In this document: in pieces, positions 32,440-41,234 of the stretch
How positions within the stretch are numbered: position 1 is the stretch's first letter
How the letters are laid out: every line of letters starts with the position of its first letter
Source of the DNA: Candidatus Segetimicrobium genomatis
Lineage (GTDB): Bacteria > Sysuimicrobiota > Sysuimicrobiia > Sysuimicrobiales > Segetimicrobiaceae
Assembly (NCBI GenBank): GCA_005882275.1
Contig: VBAK01000146.1
Span: 1 to 59,828 of the forward strand
Reading direction: 5' to 3'
Length of the DNA: 59,828 nucleotides
The notes under the pieces: model-generated
Databases searched by the model: none
What the model was told of the DNA's origin: nothing
What the model saw: only the letters and a program-made list of their open reading frames with translations
Program-made: the position numbers and the translations under genes

Positions 32440-34398
32440 TTAGAGGCGGACGGAGAGATGCCCTTGCAGCACTTCCCCATCCGATGCCGTCGCGGCGATA
32501 TTCAGAAGCCACTCCCCGGCCCCCAGCTGCGCGTCCCCGATGAAGTGGCCGGGTCCGAACCGCCGCACGGGTATCGTGACCGGCGCTCCTCCAGAGCGGC
32601 TGGCCGTCATCGCCGCGAGCCGCGGGATGGCGATCTCGTGCCCGGCGGCGTCGATGTAGGTCGCGTGCAGCTCATTGAAGCCGGGCCGGCCCGGGTCGAG
32701 GTAGGTGTCGAGCACGCGCCCGCCGGAGAGCTCGATCGAGTAGAGCGTGGGCTGACCCGGCGCGGCGATGGTGTGGATCCGCTGCGGCTGGGCGCGCGCG
32801 GAGAGCGCGAGCGGGACCTCGACCGAGTTGACCCCGCGCTCGACGACGACGGCGACGGTCCACCGGCCCTCCAATGAGAGATTGCTTCCCTGTCCGGCAT
32901 AGGTCCCGTCGGGGCGCCGCGCCAGCGCCAGCGTGGAGGCCCCCACGTCGGGGCGGTCTTGGGCGGTGAACCGAAGGCTCACCCGGCCGGCCTCCAGGAG
33001 GCGTCCGGTGTCGTAGTCGCGGAGGCTCACCGTGAAACGGTTCGGTCCGGGGAACCCCGGGACGGCCTCGAGCCGCACCCGGACCGTGGTGCCGAAGTCG
33101 CTCCCGGCGGCGACCAGGGAGGCCGCCGCGGCGGACGGCGCGCCCGGGAAATTGGCCGGCGCGGTCTGGGTGAGCACGGAGGCGACCGCCAGCGTCAGGG
33201 CGGCCGCGGTGAGTTCGGCCGTCCCCACCCGCCGGAGGCCCGCGAGCGTCCGCACCGCGGCGGGAACGCTGCGAAAACGGTTGATGCCTCCCAGGAGCGC
33301 CAGGACGAGCAACAGGCCCGCCTTGAGCAGCACGAGCCGGCCGTAAGGCGTCGCGGCCAGCCTGTCCCAGCCGCCGATTTCATCGACCGCACGGATCGTG
33401 CCCGTCGCCGCAACGAGCACGAGCAGGACTCCCGCCCCCGTGGAAAACCGGCGGACCGCCGCGGCCTTCTCGGCGTCGGGCGCGGCGCCGAGCGCGGCCA
33501 GGAGCGCCGCGAGGCCACCGAGCCAGGCGCCGACCGACATCAGGTGGACCCACTGGACGGCGACGTTGGCCGGCCTCCAGGGTCCCGCCCCGGCCGCGGC
33601 GTGTCCTGCGGCGACGTGCGCGAGAGCGGCCCCCGCGGCGCCCACGCCGGCAACAGTCAGGATGGCGGGACTGAGCCGCGTTCCCCGAGATCCTGCCGCG
33701 GCCAGGGCGCCCGCCACGACGAGCAGGGGAAGGGCGCGCCATCCGAGGGCGCGGCCCAACGATGTTGCGAGAAACAGGTGGAGGGATGCGCCCGCGTCCG
33801 CGCGCTGCGCTTCCGCCAGGCCGATGACGCCGAGGACCGCGGCCAGCCAGGCCAGCCAGAGCAGCCGGAGTCCTCGCGGGGCTCGCTCCGGCGACCGTGG
33901 GAACGCGATGGTCCAGACCCAGGCCGCGCCGAGGAGCACCGACAGGCCCGCATAGAGCCCCCATCGAGCCGCTGCCCCCAGCACCGACGGCGGCGGGCTC
34001 GTGACCTCCCGAACGGCAACGTCTGCCGGGGTCGTCCCGACGCCAAACGCAAACGCCCCGCCGGTCACATGGCCGTCGACCCTCGAGACGGTCCGCCAGT
34101 TGACGGTGTAGACGCCCGTGCCCAGCGGACCGAGCGTGACCTCCAGCGTTCGGGGCGCGCCGGGGACGACGTGCAGCGGCCCGGTCGTTACCTGCCGGCC
34201 CGAGGGCAGAAGGATCCGCATGCTCGAGAGGGTGGGTTCGGGCTCTTCGGTAAAGGTGAGCGTCACCGCCTGCGGAGCCTGCTGGAGCGTTGCCCCGCTC
34301 GGCGGGTCGGATCGGCTCAACAGCGCGTGGGCGCCGGCGCGCGATGCAGCCGCCAGCGCCCCCAGCGCCACCAACGCGAATAGTGCGGATCGGCTCAT
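32440..34398 (-). CDS. CopC-CopD fusion protein with C-terminal FixH-like domain
   Basis: A 652-residue three-part protein. After a signal peptide (1-23) the mature chain begins with His24 in AHALLSRSDPPSG, the Cu-binding CopC N-terminus, and the CopC fold runs to about 130 (NWRTVSRVDGHVTGGAFAFGV). Residues about 140-420 hold the multispan CopD domain (QWVHLMSVGAWLGGL). The last 200 residues resemble a FixH/YtkA-type domain with GRWTVAVVVERG. Such proteins import or handle copper at the membrane. First gene of a four-gene minus-strand operon. Confidence 0.88.
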   Translation of the reverse strand: MSRSALFALVALGALAAASRAGAHALLSRSDPPSGATLQQAPQAVTLTFTEEPEPTLSSMRILLPSGRQVTTGPLHVVPGAPRTLEVTLGPLGTGVYTVNWRTVSRVDGHVTGGAFAFGVGTTPADVAVREVTSPPPSVLGAAARWGLYAGLSVLLGAAWVWTIAFPRSPERAPRGLRLLWLAWLAAVLGVIGLAEAQRADAGASLHLFLATSLGRALGWRALPLLVVAGALAAAGSRGTRLSPAILTVAGVGAAGAALAHVAAGHAAAGAGPWRPANVAVQWVHLMSVGAWLGGLAALLAALGAAPDAEKAAAVRRFSTGAGVLLVLVAATGTIRAVDEIGGWDRLAATPYGRLVLLKAGLLLVLALLGGINRFRSVPAAVRTLAGLRRVGTAELTAAALTLAVASVLTQTAPANFPGAPSAAAASLVAAGSDFGTTVRVRLEAVPGFPGPNRFTVSLRDYDTGRLLEAGRVSLRFTAQDRPDVGASTLALARRPDGTYAGQGSNLSLEGRWTVAVVVERGVNSVEVPLALSARAQPQRIHTIAAPGQPTLYSIELSGGRVLDTYLDPGRPGFNELHATYIDAAGHEIAIPRLAAMTASRSGGAPVTIPVRRFGPGHFIGDAQLGAGEWLLNIAATASDGEVLQGHLSVRL

Positions 34399-34565
34399 TC
34401 GTGCGTGGTCCGGCGTCTCCGTCTCGTACAGCCTGCGACCGGTCTATCGGCGAGAGTTTGCCCGGCTAGTCTACCACACGTCGCATCACGTTTCCGCGAT
34501 GCACGGATCGCGCGGCCGCGGAGCGAAGGGGTCTCATCATCCGGCAGCGAACGTCGGGCGCAGTC

Positions 34566-36050
34566 ATGGACGCCGCGGACGTCATCGTCATTGGGGGAGG
34601 CAACGCAGGGCTGTGCGCGGCGCTCGCCGCCGCCGAACGGAAGGCGCGAGTGCTCTTGTTGGAGCGGGCGCCTTCCGAGGCGCGCGGGGGCAACTCGGCC
34701 GTCACCGCCGGGGTGTTTCGCTTTCCCTACCGGGGCATCGAGGATATCGCCCAGATCGTCAAGGATGCGTCGCTGGATCAGCCCGACAAGATCGAGATCG
34801 GGCGGTACTCGGAAGAGGACTTTTCCACCGATCTCCGGCGGGTCACGCAGGGTGAAGCGGATCCCGCCCTGGAGCGCACCCTGGTGTCCCAGGCGTTCCC
34901 CACGATGCGGTGGCTGTGTGGCCGGGGGGTCGAGTTCGTGCTGGCGTACGACCGGCAGTCCTTCCTGGTCAACGGCAGGCACCGGTTTTGGGGTGGGTTG
35001 ATCGTCAAGACCAAGGGGGAAGGTCCGGGGCTGGTCGGCGCGCTGTATCGAGCGGCGCAGGCGGCGCGAGTGACCGTCCAGTATGGAGCGCGGGCCACGG
35101 GTCTGGCGTGGGACCCTGCCGCCGGAGCGTGGCGGGTGACCGCCACCGTCGACGGCCGCCTCCAGGAGTCCCATGCGCGGGCCGTGGTGCTGGCGTGCGG
35201 CGGGTTCGAGGCGAACCCCGAGATGCGCGCCGCGCATCTCGGGCCCCGGTGGAAGGCCGCGAAGGTGCGGGGCACTCCGTACAACACGGGAGATGGGATT
35301 CGGATGGGCCGGGGGGTCGGCGCCAGGCCCTTCGGGCAGTGGAGCGGGTGTCACGCCGTCGCCTGGGACGTCAACGCTCCGGCGGCCAACGAGGGGCGGT
35401 TGGTGCAGCACTTCGAGCGGGACTCGTATCCGCTGGGGATCTACGTCAACGCCCACGGCGAGCGGTTCGTCGACGAGGGCGAGGATTTTCGGAACTACAC
35501 GTACGCGCGCTACGGGCAGGAGATCATGCGCCAGCCCCTCCAGGTGGCGTTCCAACTGTTCGATCAAAAGGTCGTCCACCTCTTGAAGAAGCCCTACACG
35601 CTGCCCGGCACGACGCGCCTCGAAGGCGAGACGCTGGAAGCGCTGGCCAGGACCGCACGCATCGAGGTCGCGACCCTCAAGCGCACGATCGCCGCGTACA
35701 ACGCCGCCGTGAACGGCGAGGAGTTCAACCCCGCCGTCAAGGATGGAAAGGCGGCATTGGGGATCACGCCCCCCAAGTCGAACTGGGCGCAGCGGCTGGA
35801 CTCCCCGCCCTACCTGTGTTTTCCTGTGACGTGCGGGATCACGTTCACCTTCGGCGGCCTCAGGATCGGCCCCGACGCGGCGCTGGTCAATGCCGACGAC
35901 CGGAAGCTCGCGGGGCTCTTCGCCTGTGGCGAACTGGCCGCCGGGCTCTTCTACCACAACTATCCCGGCGGCTCCGGGCTGATGGCCGGGGCCGTCTTCG
36001 GCCGGCTGGCCGGAATGGGAGCCGCCGCGTACGCGGGACACGCCGGCTGA
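34566..36050 (+). CDS. FAD-dependent tricarballylate dehydrogenase-like flavoprotein
   Basis: A 494-residue FAD protein of the fumarate reductase/succinate dehydrogenase flavoprotein family. Its dinucleotide motif is VIVIGGGNAGLCAALAAAE. The GGNSAVTAGVFRFPYRG segment is characteristic of TcuA (tricarballylate dehydrogenase), and the C-terminal FAD motif is YHNYPGGSGLMAGAVFG. TcuA oxidises tricarballylate to cis-aconitate. The following two genes encode a two-subunit TPP decarboxylase, so another polycarboxylate may be the substrate. No strong ribosome site precedes ATG 34566. Confidence 0.85.
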   Translation: MDAADVIVIGGGNAGLCAALAAAERKARVLLLERAPSEARGGNSAVTAGVFRFPYRGIEDIAQIVKDASLDQPDKIEIGRYSEEDFSTDLRRVTQGEADPALERTLVSQAFPTMRWLCGRGVEFVLAYDRQSFLVNGRHRFWGGLIVKTKGEGPGLVGALYRAAQAARVTVQYGARATGLAWDPAAGAWRVTATVDGRLQESHARAVVLACGGFEANPEMRAAHLGPRWKAAKVRGTPYNTGDGIRMGRGVGARPFGQWSGCHAVAWDVNAPAANEGRLVQHFERDSYPLGIYVNAHGERFVDEGEDFRNYTYARYGQEIMRQPLQVAFQLFDQKVVHLLKKPYTLPGTTRLEGETLEALARTARIEVATLKRTIAAYNAAVNGEEFNPAVKDGKAALGITPPKSNWAQRLDSPPYLCFPVTCGITFTFGGLRIGPDAALVNADDRKLAGLFACGELAAGLFYHNYPGGSGLMAGAVFGRLAGMGAAAYAGHAG

Positions 36051-36064
36051 GAAAGGGGCCTCGG

Positions 36065-36574
36065 ATGGATTGGAGCACCGTGATGGCTGACACGCTCAAG
36101 GCCAACGGGTACGACATGGTGGCGTACGTGCCCGATGAGGTCGCCGACCGGCTCCTGGAGCTGCTGCGCCAAGAAGACTCGATCACCATGGTCTCCGCGA
36201 CCCGAGAGGAAGAGGCCGTAGCCGTCCTGTGCGGCGCGTACCTCGGGGGAAAGCGGGGGGCGCTGGTGATGCAGGGGAGCGGCCTGGGCAACTCCATCAA
36301 CGCCATCTGCGGCCTGGCGATCGGCATTCAGATTCCGTTCCTCATCATCATCAGCGAGCGGGGCCGCCTCGGCGAGCTCAACCCCGTCCAGACGCCGATG
36401 GGCCGTGCCGCCCCCCGGATCCTGGAAGCGCTGGGGATTCAGGCGTTCCGGATCGACAAGGCCGAGGACGTCGCCGCCACGGTGGAAGGCGCGACCAAGC
36501 TCGCCTTCGCCGGTTCGCTCCCCGTCGCGCTCATCCTGTCGACGGCGCTCAGCGGGGGAAAGACATGGCGATGA
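36065..36574 (+). CDS. TPP-dependent decarboxylase, alpha (PYR-domain) subunit
   Basis: A 169-residue protein matching the N-terminal half of 2-oxoacid decarboxylases of the sulfopyruvate/phosphonopyruvate decarboxylase group. It has TREEEAVAVLCGAYLGGKRG, whose Glu at about 48-50 is the likely TPP activator, and VMQGSGLGNSINAI. On its own it lacks the TPP diphosphate site, which is in the next gene. AAAGGGG precedes ATG 36065, which lies 14 bp after the flavoprotein gene, and the stop overlaps the beta subunit start. Confidence 0.85.
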   Translation: MDWSTVMADTLKANGYDMVAYVPDEVADRLLELLRQEDSITMVSATREEEAVAVLCGAYLGGKRGALVMQGSGLGNSINAICGLAIGIQIPFLIIISERGRLGELNPVQTPMGRAAPRILEALGIQAFRIDKAEDVAATVEGATKLAFAGSLPVALILSTALSGGKTWR

Positions 36575-37131
36575 ACCGCCTGGAGGCGTTCCGCAGACTG
36601 CTCCGGCTGCTCGATCGGGAGCCCGTCATCGCAAACTTAGGGAAGAACTGCTACGATCTGTTCGTCGCCGGCCATCGCCCGGAGAACCTGTATACGTGGG
36701 GCGCGATGGGGTCGGTGTCCTCGGTCGGCCTGGGGCTGGCACTGGCGAGGCCGGAGCTGCGGGTCGTCGTGCTCGACGGCGACGGCTCGCTGCTGATGAA
36801 CCTGGGCTCCCTCGCCACCATCGCCTCGCTGCGCCCTCCCAACCTGGTGCACATCGTCTGCGACACGGGGACCTACGAGACGACCGGCGGGCAGGCCACC
36901 CACACCGCGGGGGCGGCCGACCTCGCGGCGATCGGGCGGGGCGCGGGGCTCTCGCGCATCGAGAGCGCCGCGGACCTCGACCAGTTCGAGCGGGCGGCGC
37001 GGCGGAGCCTGGCGGAGCCGGGGCCGTGGTTGATCGTCGCAAAGATGGAAGGGACCGCCACGACCGCCAAAGTCCCCCGGCGCCCCATCTACGACAAGTA
37101 CCGGTTCATGGAGGCGATTGGATCCCTGTAG
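36565..37131 (+). CDS. TPP-dependent decarboxylase, beta (PP-domain) subunit
   Basis: A 188-residue partner of the preceding subunit. GDGSLLMNLGSLATIA contains the GDGS...N diphosphate-Mg site of TPP enzymes, and NLYTWGAMGSVSSVGLGLAL is typical for ComE-like sulfopyruvate decarboxylase. ATG 36565 overlaps the alpha gene by 10 bases (a second ATG at 36571 gives an ATGA overlap). Together they form one split decarboxylase that converts a 2-oxoacid to an aldehyde. Sulfopyruvate, phosphonopyruvate and other substrates cannot be told apart here. Confidence 0.87.
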   Translation: MAMNRLEAFRRLLRLLDREPVIANLGKNCYDLFVAGHRPENLYTWGAMGSVSSVGLGLALARPELRVVVLDGDGSLLMNLGSLATIASLRPPNLVHIVCDTGTYETTGGQATHTAGAADLAAIGRGAGLSRIESAADLDQFERAARRSLAEPGPWLIVAKMEGTATTAKVPRRPIYDKYRFMEAIGSL

Positions 37132-37169
37132 GATCCGCGCGCGCCGTTCTCTTCAGGGCGGTTCGAAGC

Positions 37170-37787
37170 TTACGGGGCGGGGCTTAAGGCGGTGTCGAAC
37201 CCGTCCACCTGAAGGCTTTTCATGAGGCGCTCCGCCGACGTCCGGTCAACCACCGGGCCCACCCACACGAGCAGGTAGGGGCCTCTGTTGATGATCACCG
37301 CGGGATAGTGGCTGGCGTGGAGTTGCCTGACGAGATCATCTGCGTTCGCGCGAATCCTGAATGCTCCGGCTTGGACGTGGAACATCGAAGAGCTTCCGGG
37401 GACGGCCTGCGACGCCGCCGGCTGCTGGGGTGTGGAAGGCGCCGGTTGGAGTTTCGGGACGCCGGGCGATGTCGCCGTCTGCGGGGCCGACGGCGCCGAG
37501 CCTGAGGGTGCCGCGGTGCCGGATGGCGCCGCTGAGCCGGGCGCGGCTGCCGATCCGGACGGGGCCGCCGTGTCGGATGGTGCTGATGCGCCGGATGACA
37601 CCGCTGTACCGGGTGTGGCCGCTGTTGTGGTGGAGTCTGAGCCTGATGGCGCGGCCGTTCCAGGCGGCGTGGAAAGACCTGAGGTTTCCCGCACCGGGGG
37701 GTGCCCGCTCAAGTACAACGCAGCGAGCGTGACCAGGCCCACCGTCAAGAGCCCAGGGATCGCTGTTGTCAGTCGATGCAACGGCAA
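37170..37787 (-). CDS. SPOR-domain membrane protein
   Basis: A protein of about 205 residues: short cytoplasmic start, one span (TAIPGLLTVGLVTLAALYL), a Ser/Pro/Ala/Gly-rich linker of about 100 residues with repeated GTAAPSGSA units, and a C-terminal SPOR domain (SMFHVQAGAFRIRANADDLV ... LMKSLQVDGFD) that binds denuded peptidoglycan at the septum. The start is uncertain: TTG 37787 has GAGAGGGG a few bases upstream, and the frame is open to 38093 without a better start. It is convergent with the decarboxylase genes. Confidence 0.8.
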   Translation of the reverse strand: MPLHRLTTAIPGLLTVGLVTLAALYLSGHPPVRETSGLSTPPGTAAPSGSDSTTTAATPGTAVSSGASAPSDTAAPSGSAAAPGSAAPSGTAAPSGSAPSAPQTATSPGVPKLQPAPSTPQQPAASQAVPGSSSMFHVQAGAFRIRANADDLVRQLHASHYPAVIINRGPYLLVWVGPVVDRTSAERLMKSLQVDGFDTALSPAP

Positions 37788-38040
37788 CCGGGGTCCCCTC
37801 TCGTTGCCCCCCAAGACTAGTTTACCCCGTCCGGCGGGATTTCCCTCCTCGCACCGATTTTCTTGTGACTCTTGTACCGGCCCTCGTTCGTGCGCTGGTT
37901 CTGCCGGCGCCGATCGATCGCGGGGGTTCAGTCGAAGCGCCGCTGCGTCCTTCAGCCCTCCGCAGCGAGGGTTTCCTCCGAGGTTTCTGGAACACCTACC
38001 GGCATCTCGTTGAGATCCGTTCGGCGAGGGATCCAGAACG

Positions 38041-40182
38041 ATGAGCGACGAACGCCCACGGCCCCTGCAGCCCGATGACCTGTTCGCGATCAAGGTTGTC
38101 GCCGACGTCCAGCTCTCCCCGGATGGCGGCCGGGCCGCCTACACGCTCACGGAGATCGCCGCGGAGCCGGATGAGTACCGCTCGGCCATCTGGATCGCGC
38201 CGGTGCAAGGCGGGGAGCCGCGTCAGTTTACCCGGGGTCCAAAACGCGACAGCGCGCCGCGTTGGTCGCCGGACGGCGCCTGGCTGGCGTTTCTCTCAGA
38301 CCGCGATGGGGAGGTCCCCCAGCTGTATGTCATGTCTGCGAATGGCGGCGAACCGCGCAGACTCACCTGGCTCGGCCACGCGGCCGGCCCGGCGGTGTGG
38401 TCCCCGGACGGCACGCGGCTCCTCTTTGCCACGCGGGTCCCCAAGGAGCCGCCACCCTCCGGCAAGGAGGCCCGCGCGCGTTGGGCGGACCGGCCGAGGG
38501 TTGTGACGTCGGCGCATTACAAGGACGATGGGCAGGGTTACACGTTCGGTGATCCGAGCCAGGTCTTTGTCGTTTCGGTCGAACGCGGCGAGGTGGTCCA
38601 GCTGACGAGCGGAGACCGTCCGTCGGTCGCTCCGGCGTGGTCGCCCGACGGCGCGCGGATCGCGTTCAGCCGGGCGCGAAGCGGCACGGCCGACTATCAC
38701 GTCTACGACCTCTGGGTGATGAACGCGGACGGGAGCAACCCACGCCGCCTCACCACGGACGTCGGCCGCGCGGCCTCGCCGAGCTGGTCGCCCGACGGCT
38801 CGACCATTGCCTGCTACGGGACGGACGAGCAGGAACCCGGGGCCGGCGATCCGATGACGCGCGTGTGGCTCGTGCCTTTATCCGGCGGCCGGCCGCGACG
38901 GCTCACCGGGGGCTATGACCGCCAGGCTGTGGTGATGGCGCGCCCAGCCGTTACCCCCGGTCCGGTCTGGTCGAGCGATGGCGCAACGCTCACCTTCGTC
39001 GCCGCCGATGCGGGAAACCTCCACGTCGTCCGGGCCGGCGCCGTCGACGGCTCCGTCCGTCCCGTGGTGGCGGGGGAGCGCCAGATCCTCAGCATGAGCG
39101 CCGCGGCGGCCGTGGGCCGGATCGCGTTCGTGGCGACCGATCCCCACCTCCCGAGCGATGTGTACGTCTGCGGGTGGGACGGCGCGGACGAGCGGCGCCT
39201 GACGCGCGTGAACGAGGCGCTGCTGTCGCATCTGGCGCTGCCGCGGGTGGAGCGCCGCGCCTTCGGAAGTCCGTCCGGCGGAACCCTGGACGGATGGCTG
39301 ATCCGGCCGGCCGCGCAGGGTGCGCGTGCGGCAGAATCCGCGGGGGCTCCCGCGCCGCTCCTCCTGGATATTCACGGCGGTCCGGCGAGTTATCATGGCA
39401 ACCTGTTCTCGCTCGGCTACTTCTACCGCTACGTCCTGGCGTCTCGGGGATGGGCCGTGCTGGCGCTCAACCCGACCGGATCCGGCTCGTACGGCAAGGC
39501 CTTTGCCCACGGGATCCGGGGCCGGTGGGGGGAGGGCGATCTGCCCGAGCAGCTCGCCGCGGTCGATGCGCTCGTGGCGGAGGGGATCGCCGACCCGGCG
39601 CGCCTGGCGGTCGCGGGGTACTCCTACGGCGGCTTCATGACCTCGTGGACGATCACCCACACGGACCGGTTCAAAGCGGCGGTGGTGGGCGCCCCCGTGG
39701 TGAATCTGGAGTCGTTCCATGGGACGTCCGATATCGGCATGTGGTTCATCCCGTGGGAGATGAACGGCGACCTCGCCACCCATCGCGAGACCTACCGCCG
39801 CCTCTCCCCGATCAGCTACGTGGAGCGCGTCACCACCCCGACGCTGATCCTCCACGGCGAGGCCGACGACCGCTGTCCCATCGGGCAGGGCGAGGAACTG
39901 TTCGTCGGGCTGATGGCCGCCGGCAGGGCGCCGGCGCAGTTCGTGCGGTATCCCGGCGAGAGCCACCTCTTTCTCGGGACCGGCCGTCCCAGCCACCGGC
40001 TCGATGTCACGCGCCGCGTTGTGGCCTGGGTGGAGCGCTATGTGAGCGGCGCGCCCGTCCGGCCTCCGGCCGATGAGGCGTCGCGGCCCGACGCAGCGCA
40101 CGCCGCGCAGGGAGGACCGCGGGCGCAGGCCGGGAAACCGGCCGTGTCGGAGGGAGGCGCCCGTGCGGATCACCGACCTTGA
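38041..40182 (+). CDS. S9-family serine peptidase (acylaminoacyl-peptidase-like)
   Basis: A 713-residue prolyl-oligopeptidase-family enzyme. An N-terminal beta-propeller with repeated WSPDG blades (for example PRWSPDGAWLAFLSD) covers about 1-400. The alpha/beta-hydrolase domain has GYSYGGFM with nucleophile Ser528, Asp609 in GEADDRCP and His642 in GESHLF. HGGP near 440 supplies the oxyanion loop. Without a signal peptide it is cytoplasmic and degrades short or acylated peptides. The C-terminal 45 residues are low-complexity (Ala/Gly/Arg/Pro) and may result from loss of an earlier stop. It overlaps the next gene by TTGA. Confidence 0.92.
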   Translation: MSDERPRPLQPDDLFAIKVVADVQLSPDGGRAAYTLTEIAAEPDEYRSAIWIAPVQGGEPRQFTRGPKRDSAPRWSPDGAWLAFLSDRDGEVPQLYVMSANGGEPRRLTWLGHAAGPAVWSPDGTRLLFATRVPKEPPPSGKEARARWADRPRVVTSAHYKDDGQGYTFGDPSQVFVVSVERGEVVQLTSGDRPSVAPAWSPDGARIAFSRARSGTADYHVYDLWVMNADGSNPRRLTTDVGRAASPSWSPDGSTIACYGTDEQEPGAGDPMTRVWLVPLSGGRPRRLTGGYDRQAVVMARPAVTPGPVWSSDGATLTFVAADAGNLHVVRAGAVDGSVRPVVAGERQILSMSAAAAVGRIAFVATDPHLPSDVYVCGWDGADERRLTRVNEALLSHLALPRVERRAFGSPSGGTLDGWLIRPAAQGARAAESAGAPAPLLLDIHGGPASYHGNLFSLGYFYRYVLASRGWAVLALNPTGSGSYGKAFAHGIRGRWGEGDLPEQLAAVDALVAEGIADPARLAVAGYSYGGFMTSWTITHTDRFKAAVVGAPVVNLESFHGTSDIGMWFIPWEMNGDLATHRETYRRLSPISYVERVTTPTLILHGEADDRCPIGQGEELFVGLMAAGRAPAQFVRYPGESHLFLGTGRPSHRLDVTRRVVAWVERYVSGAPVRPPADEASRPDAAHAAQGGPRAQAGKPAVSEGGARADHRP

Positions 40183-40216
40183 GGCCATTCCGGCTGGGCC
40201 GGTGGCGACTGCCTGA
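40163..40216 (+). CDS. 17-codon ORF, possible leader or gene relic
   Basis: GTG 40163 has a perfect GGAGG 5 bases upstream, better placed than the site of either neighbour, and encodes 17 residues starting VRITDLEAIP before TGA. That start resembles the N-terminus of mandelate-racemase/enolase-superfamily proteins (typically K/RITDVEAIPLR). The frame does not continue into anything similar. It may be a relic of a deleted enolase-family gene, or a leader whose translation couples into the DMT transporter start at 40179. Confidence 0.35.
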   Translation: MRITDLEAIPAGPVATA

Positions 40217-41234
40217 TCTTGGGGCGGCCCCTTACGCGGCGCTGATCGTGGCCGTGCTCGCGTGGGGGCTCTCGAATGTGGCGGCGAGATTTCTCCTCGT
40301 CTATCTGCCACCGCTCGACGTGGTCACGCTGCGCTACAGCATCGCCGCGTGCCTCTTTGCCCCCATCCTGGTCCGCCTTCGACGCCTGCGGTGCCCCTGG
40401 TCCGATCTGGGCTGGATGGCGCTGATCGGGCTCTTTGGCGTGGGGGGATTCAACCTGCCGGTGACGCTCGGCACCCAGTGGCTGCCGGCCGGCACCGTGG
40501 GCCTGCTCGTGGCGACGGAGCCCATCTCGATCGCCCTCATCGCCGTGATAGTGCTGCGTGAGCGCGTCTCCTGGGCGCTCCCCGCGGGCATCGCGCTGGC
40601 CGCGGCCGGCGTCACGAGCCTCGTTGGGGGGCAGGCGCTTGGGGCCCCCGTCCCCGGCGACGCCGGCGTGTTTGTGCGGGGAGCCGGGCTCGTGCTCCTG
40701 GGCGCGGCATCGTGGGCCGTCTACGCGGTTGCCGTGCGCCCGTTCACCGCGAAGTACGGGCCCGTGACCAGCACGGGGCTGACGACGATGCTGGGCACGC
40801 TCCCGCTCCTCGCGGGGTGGAACACAGCGCTCCTCGATCGGGCGGCGCATCTCGGCGGCGCGGCGTGGGGCAGCCTCGTGTTCCTGGGCGGCGTGTGCAC
40901 GGTGCTGTCCACGGTCTTCTGGAACTACGGGACCGCGAAGACCTCCGCGGCGCGCGCCGGGCCGTGGCTCTATCTGGTTCCGCTCACGAGCGTGCTGGGC
41001 GGTCACCTGGCGCTGGGCGAGCAGATCTCCGCGAGCACGATGGCCGGCGGCGCGATGATCGTGGCGGGCGTTGCCATCACGCAGTTCCAACCGCATGGGG
41101 GCAGGTCTGGCCCGCGCCGCATGCCCAGCACGGGGCAGGGTGGAGCGGTGCCGGGCGCGATTGACACTTCGCGCCGCGGACAGGACAATGAAAGCGCCGG
41201 CCCCGGTCCCCTTTTTCCCCGCGCCGGCCGGTGA
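40179..41234 (+). CDS. EamA/DMT-superfamily transporter
   Basis: A 351-residue protein with about ten hydrophobic segments in two EamA repeats: AAPYAALIVAVLAWGLSNVA and GAGLVLLGAASWAVYAV as repeat starts, each with a conserved Glu-containing helix end (ATEPISIALIAVIVLRER, LGEQ). It exports or imports small metabolites. The start is uncertain: TTG 40179 overlaps the peptidase stop (TTGA). The last 50 residues (after QFQPHGG) are hydrophilic low-complexity and not part of the family. It is coupled to the MoeA-MobB gene by a GTGA overlap. Confidence 0.82.
   Translation: MRPFRLGRWRLPDLGAAPYAALIVAVLAWGLSNVAARFLLVYLPPLDVVTLRYSIAACLFAPILVRLRRLRCPWSDLGWMALIGLFGVGGFNLPVTLGTQWLPAGTVGLLVATEPISIALIAVIVLRERVSWALPAGIALAAAGVTSLVGGQALGAPVPGDAGVFVRGAGLVLLGAASWAVYAVAVRPFTAKYGPVTSTGLTTMLGTLPLLAGWNTALLDRAAHLGGAAWGSLVFLGGVCTVLSTVFWNYGTAKTSAARAGPWLYLVPLTSVLGGHLALGEQISASTMAGGAMIVAGVAITQFQPHGGRSGPRRMPSTGQGGAVPGAIDTSRRGQDNESAGPGPLFPRAGR

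Noticed and set aside
34395-36041. 548-codon minus-strand frame opposite the TcuA-like gene
   Set aside because: Antisense shadow of a well-conserved flavoprotein; no domain or ribosome site.
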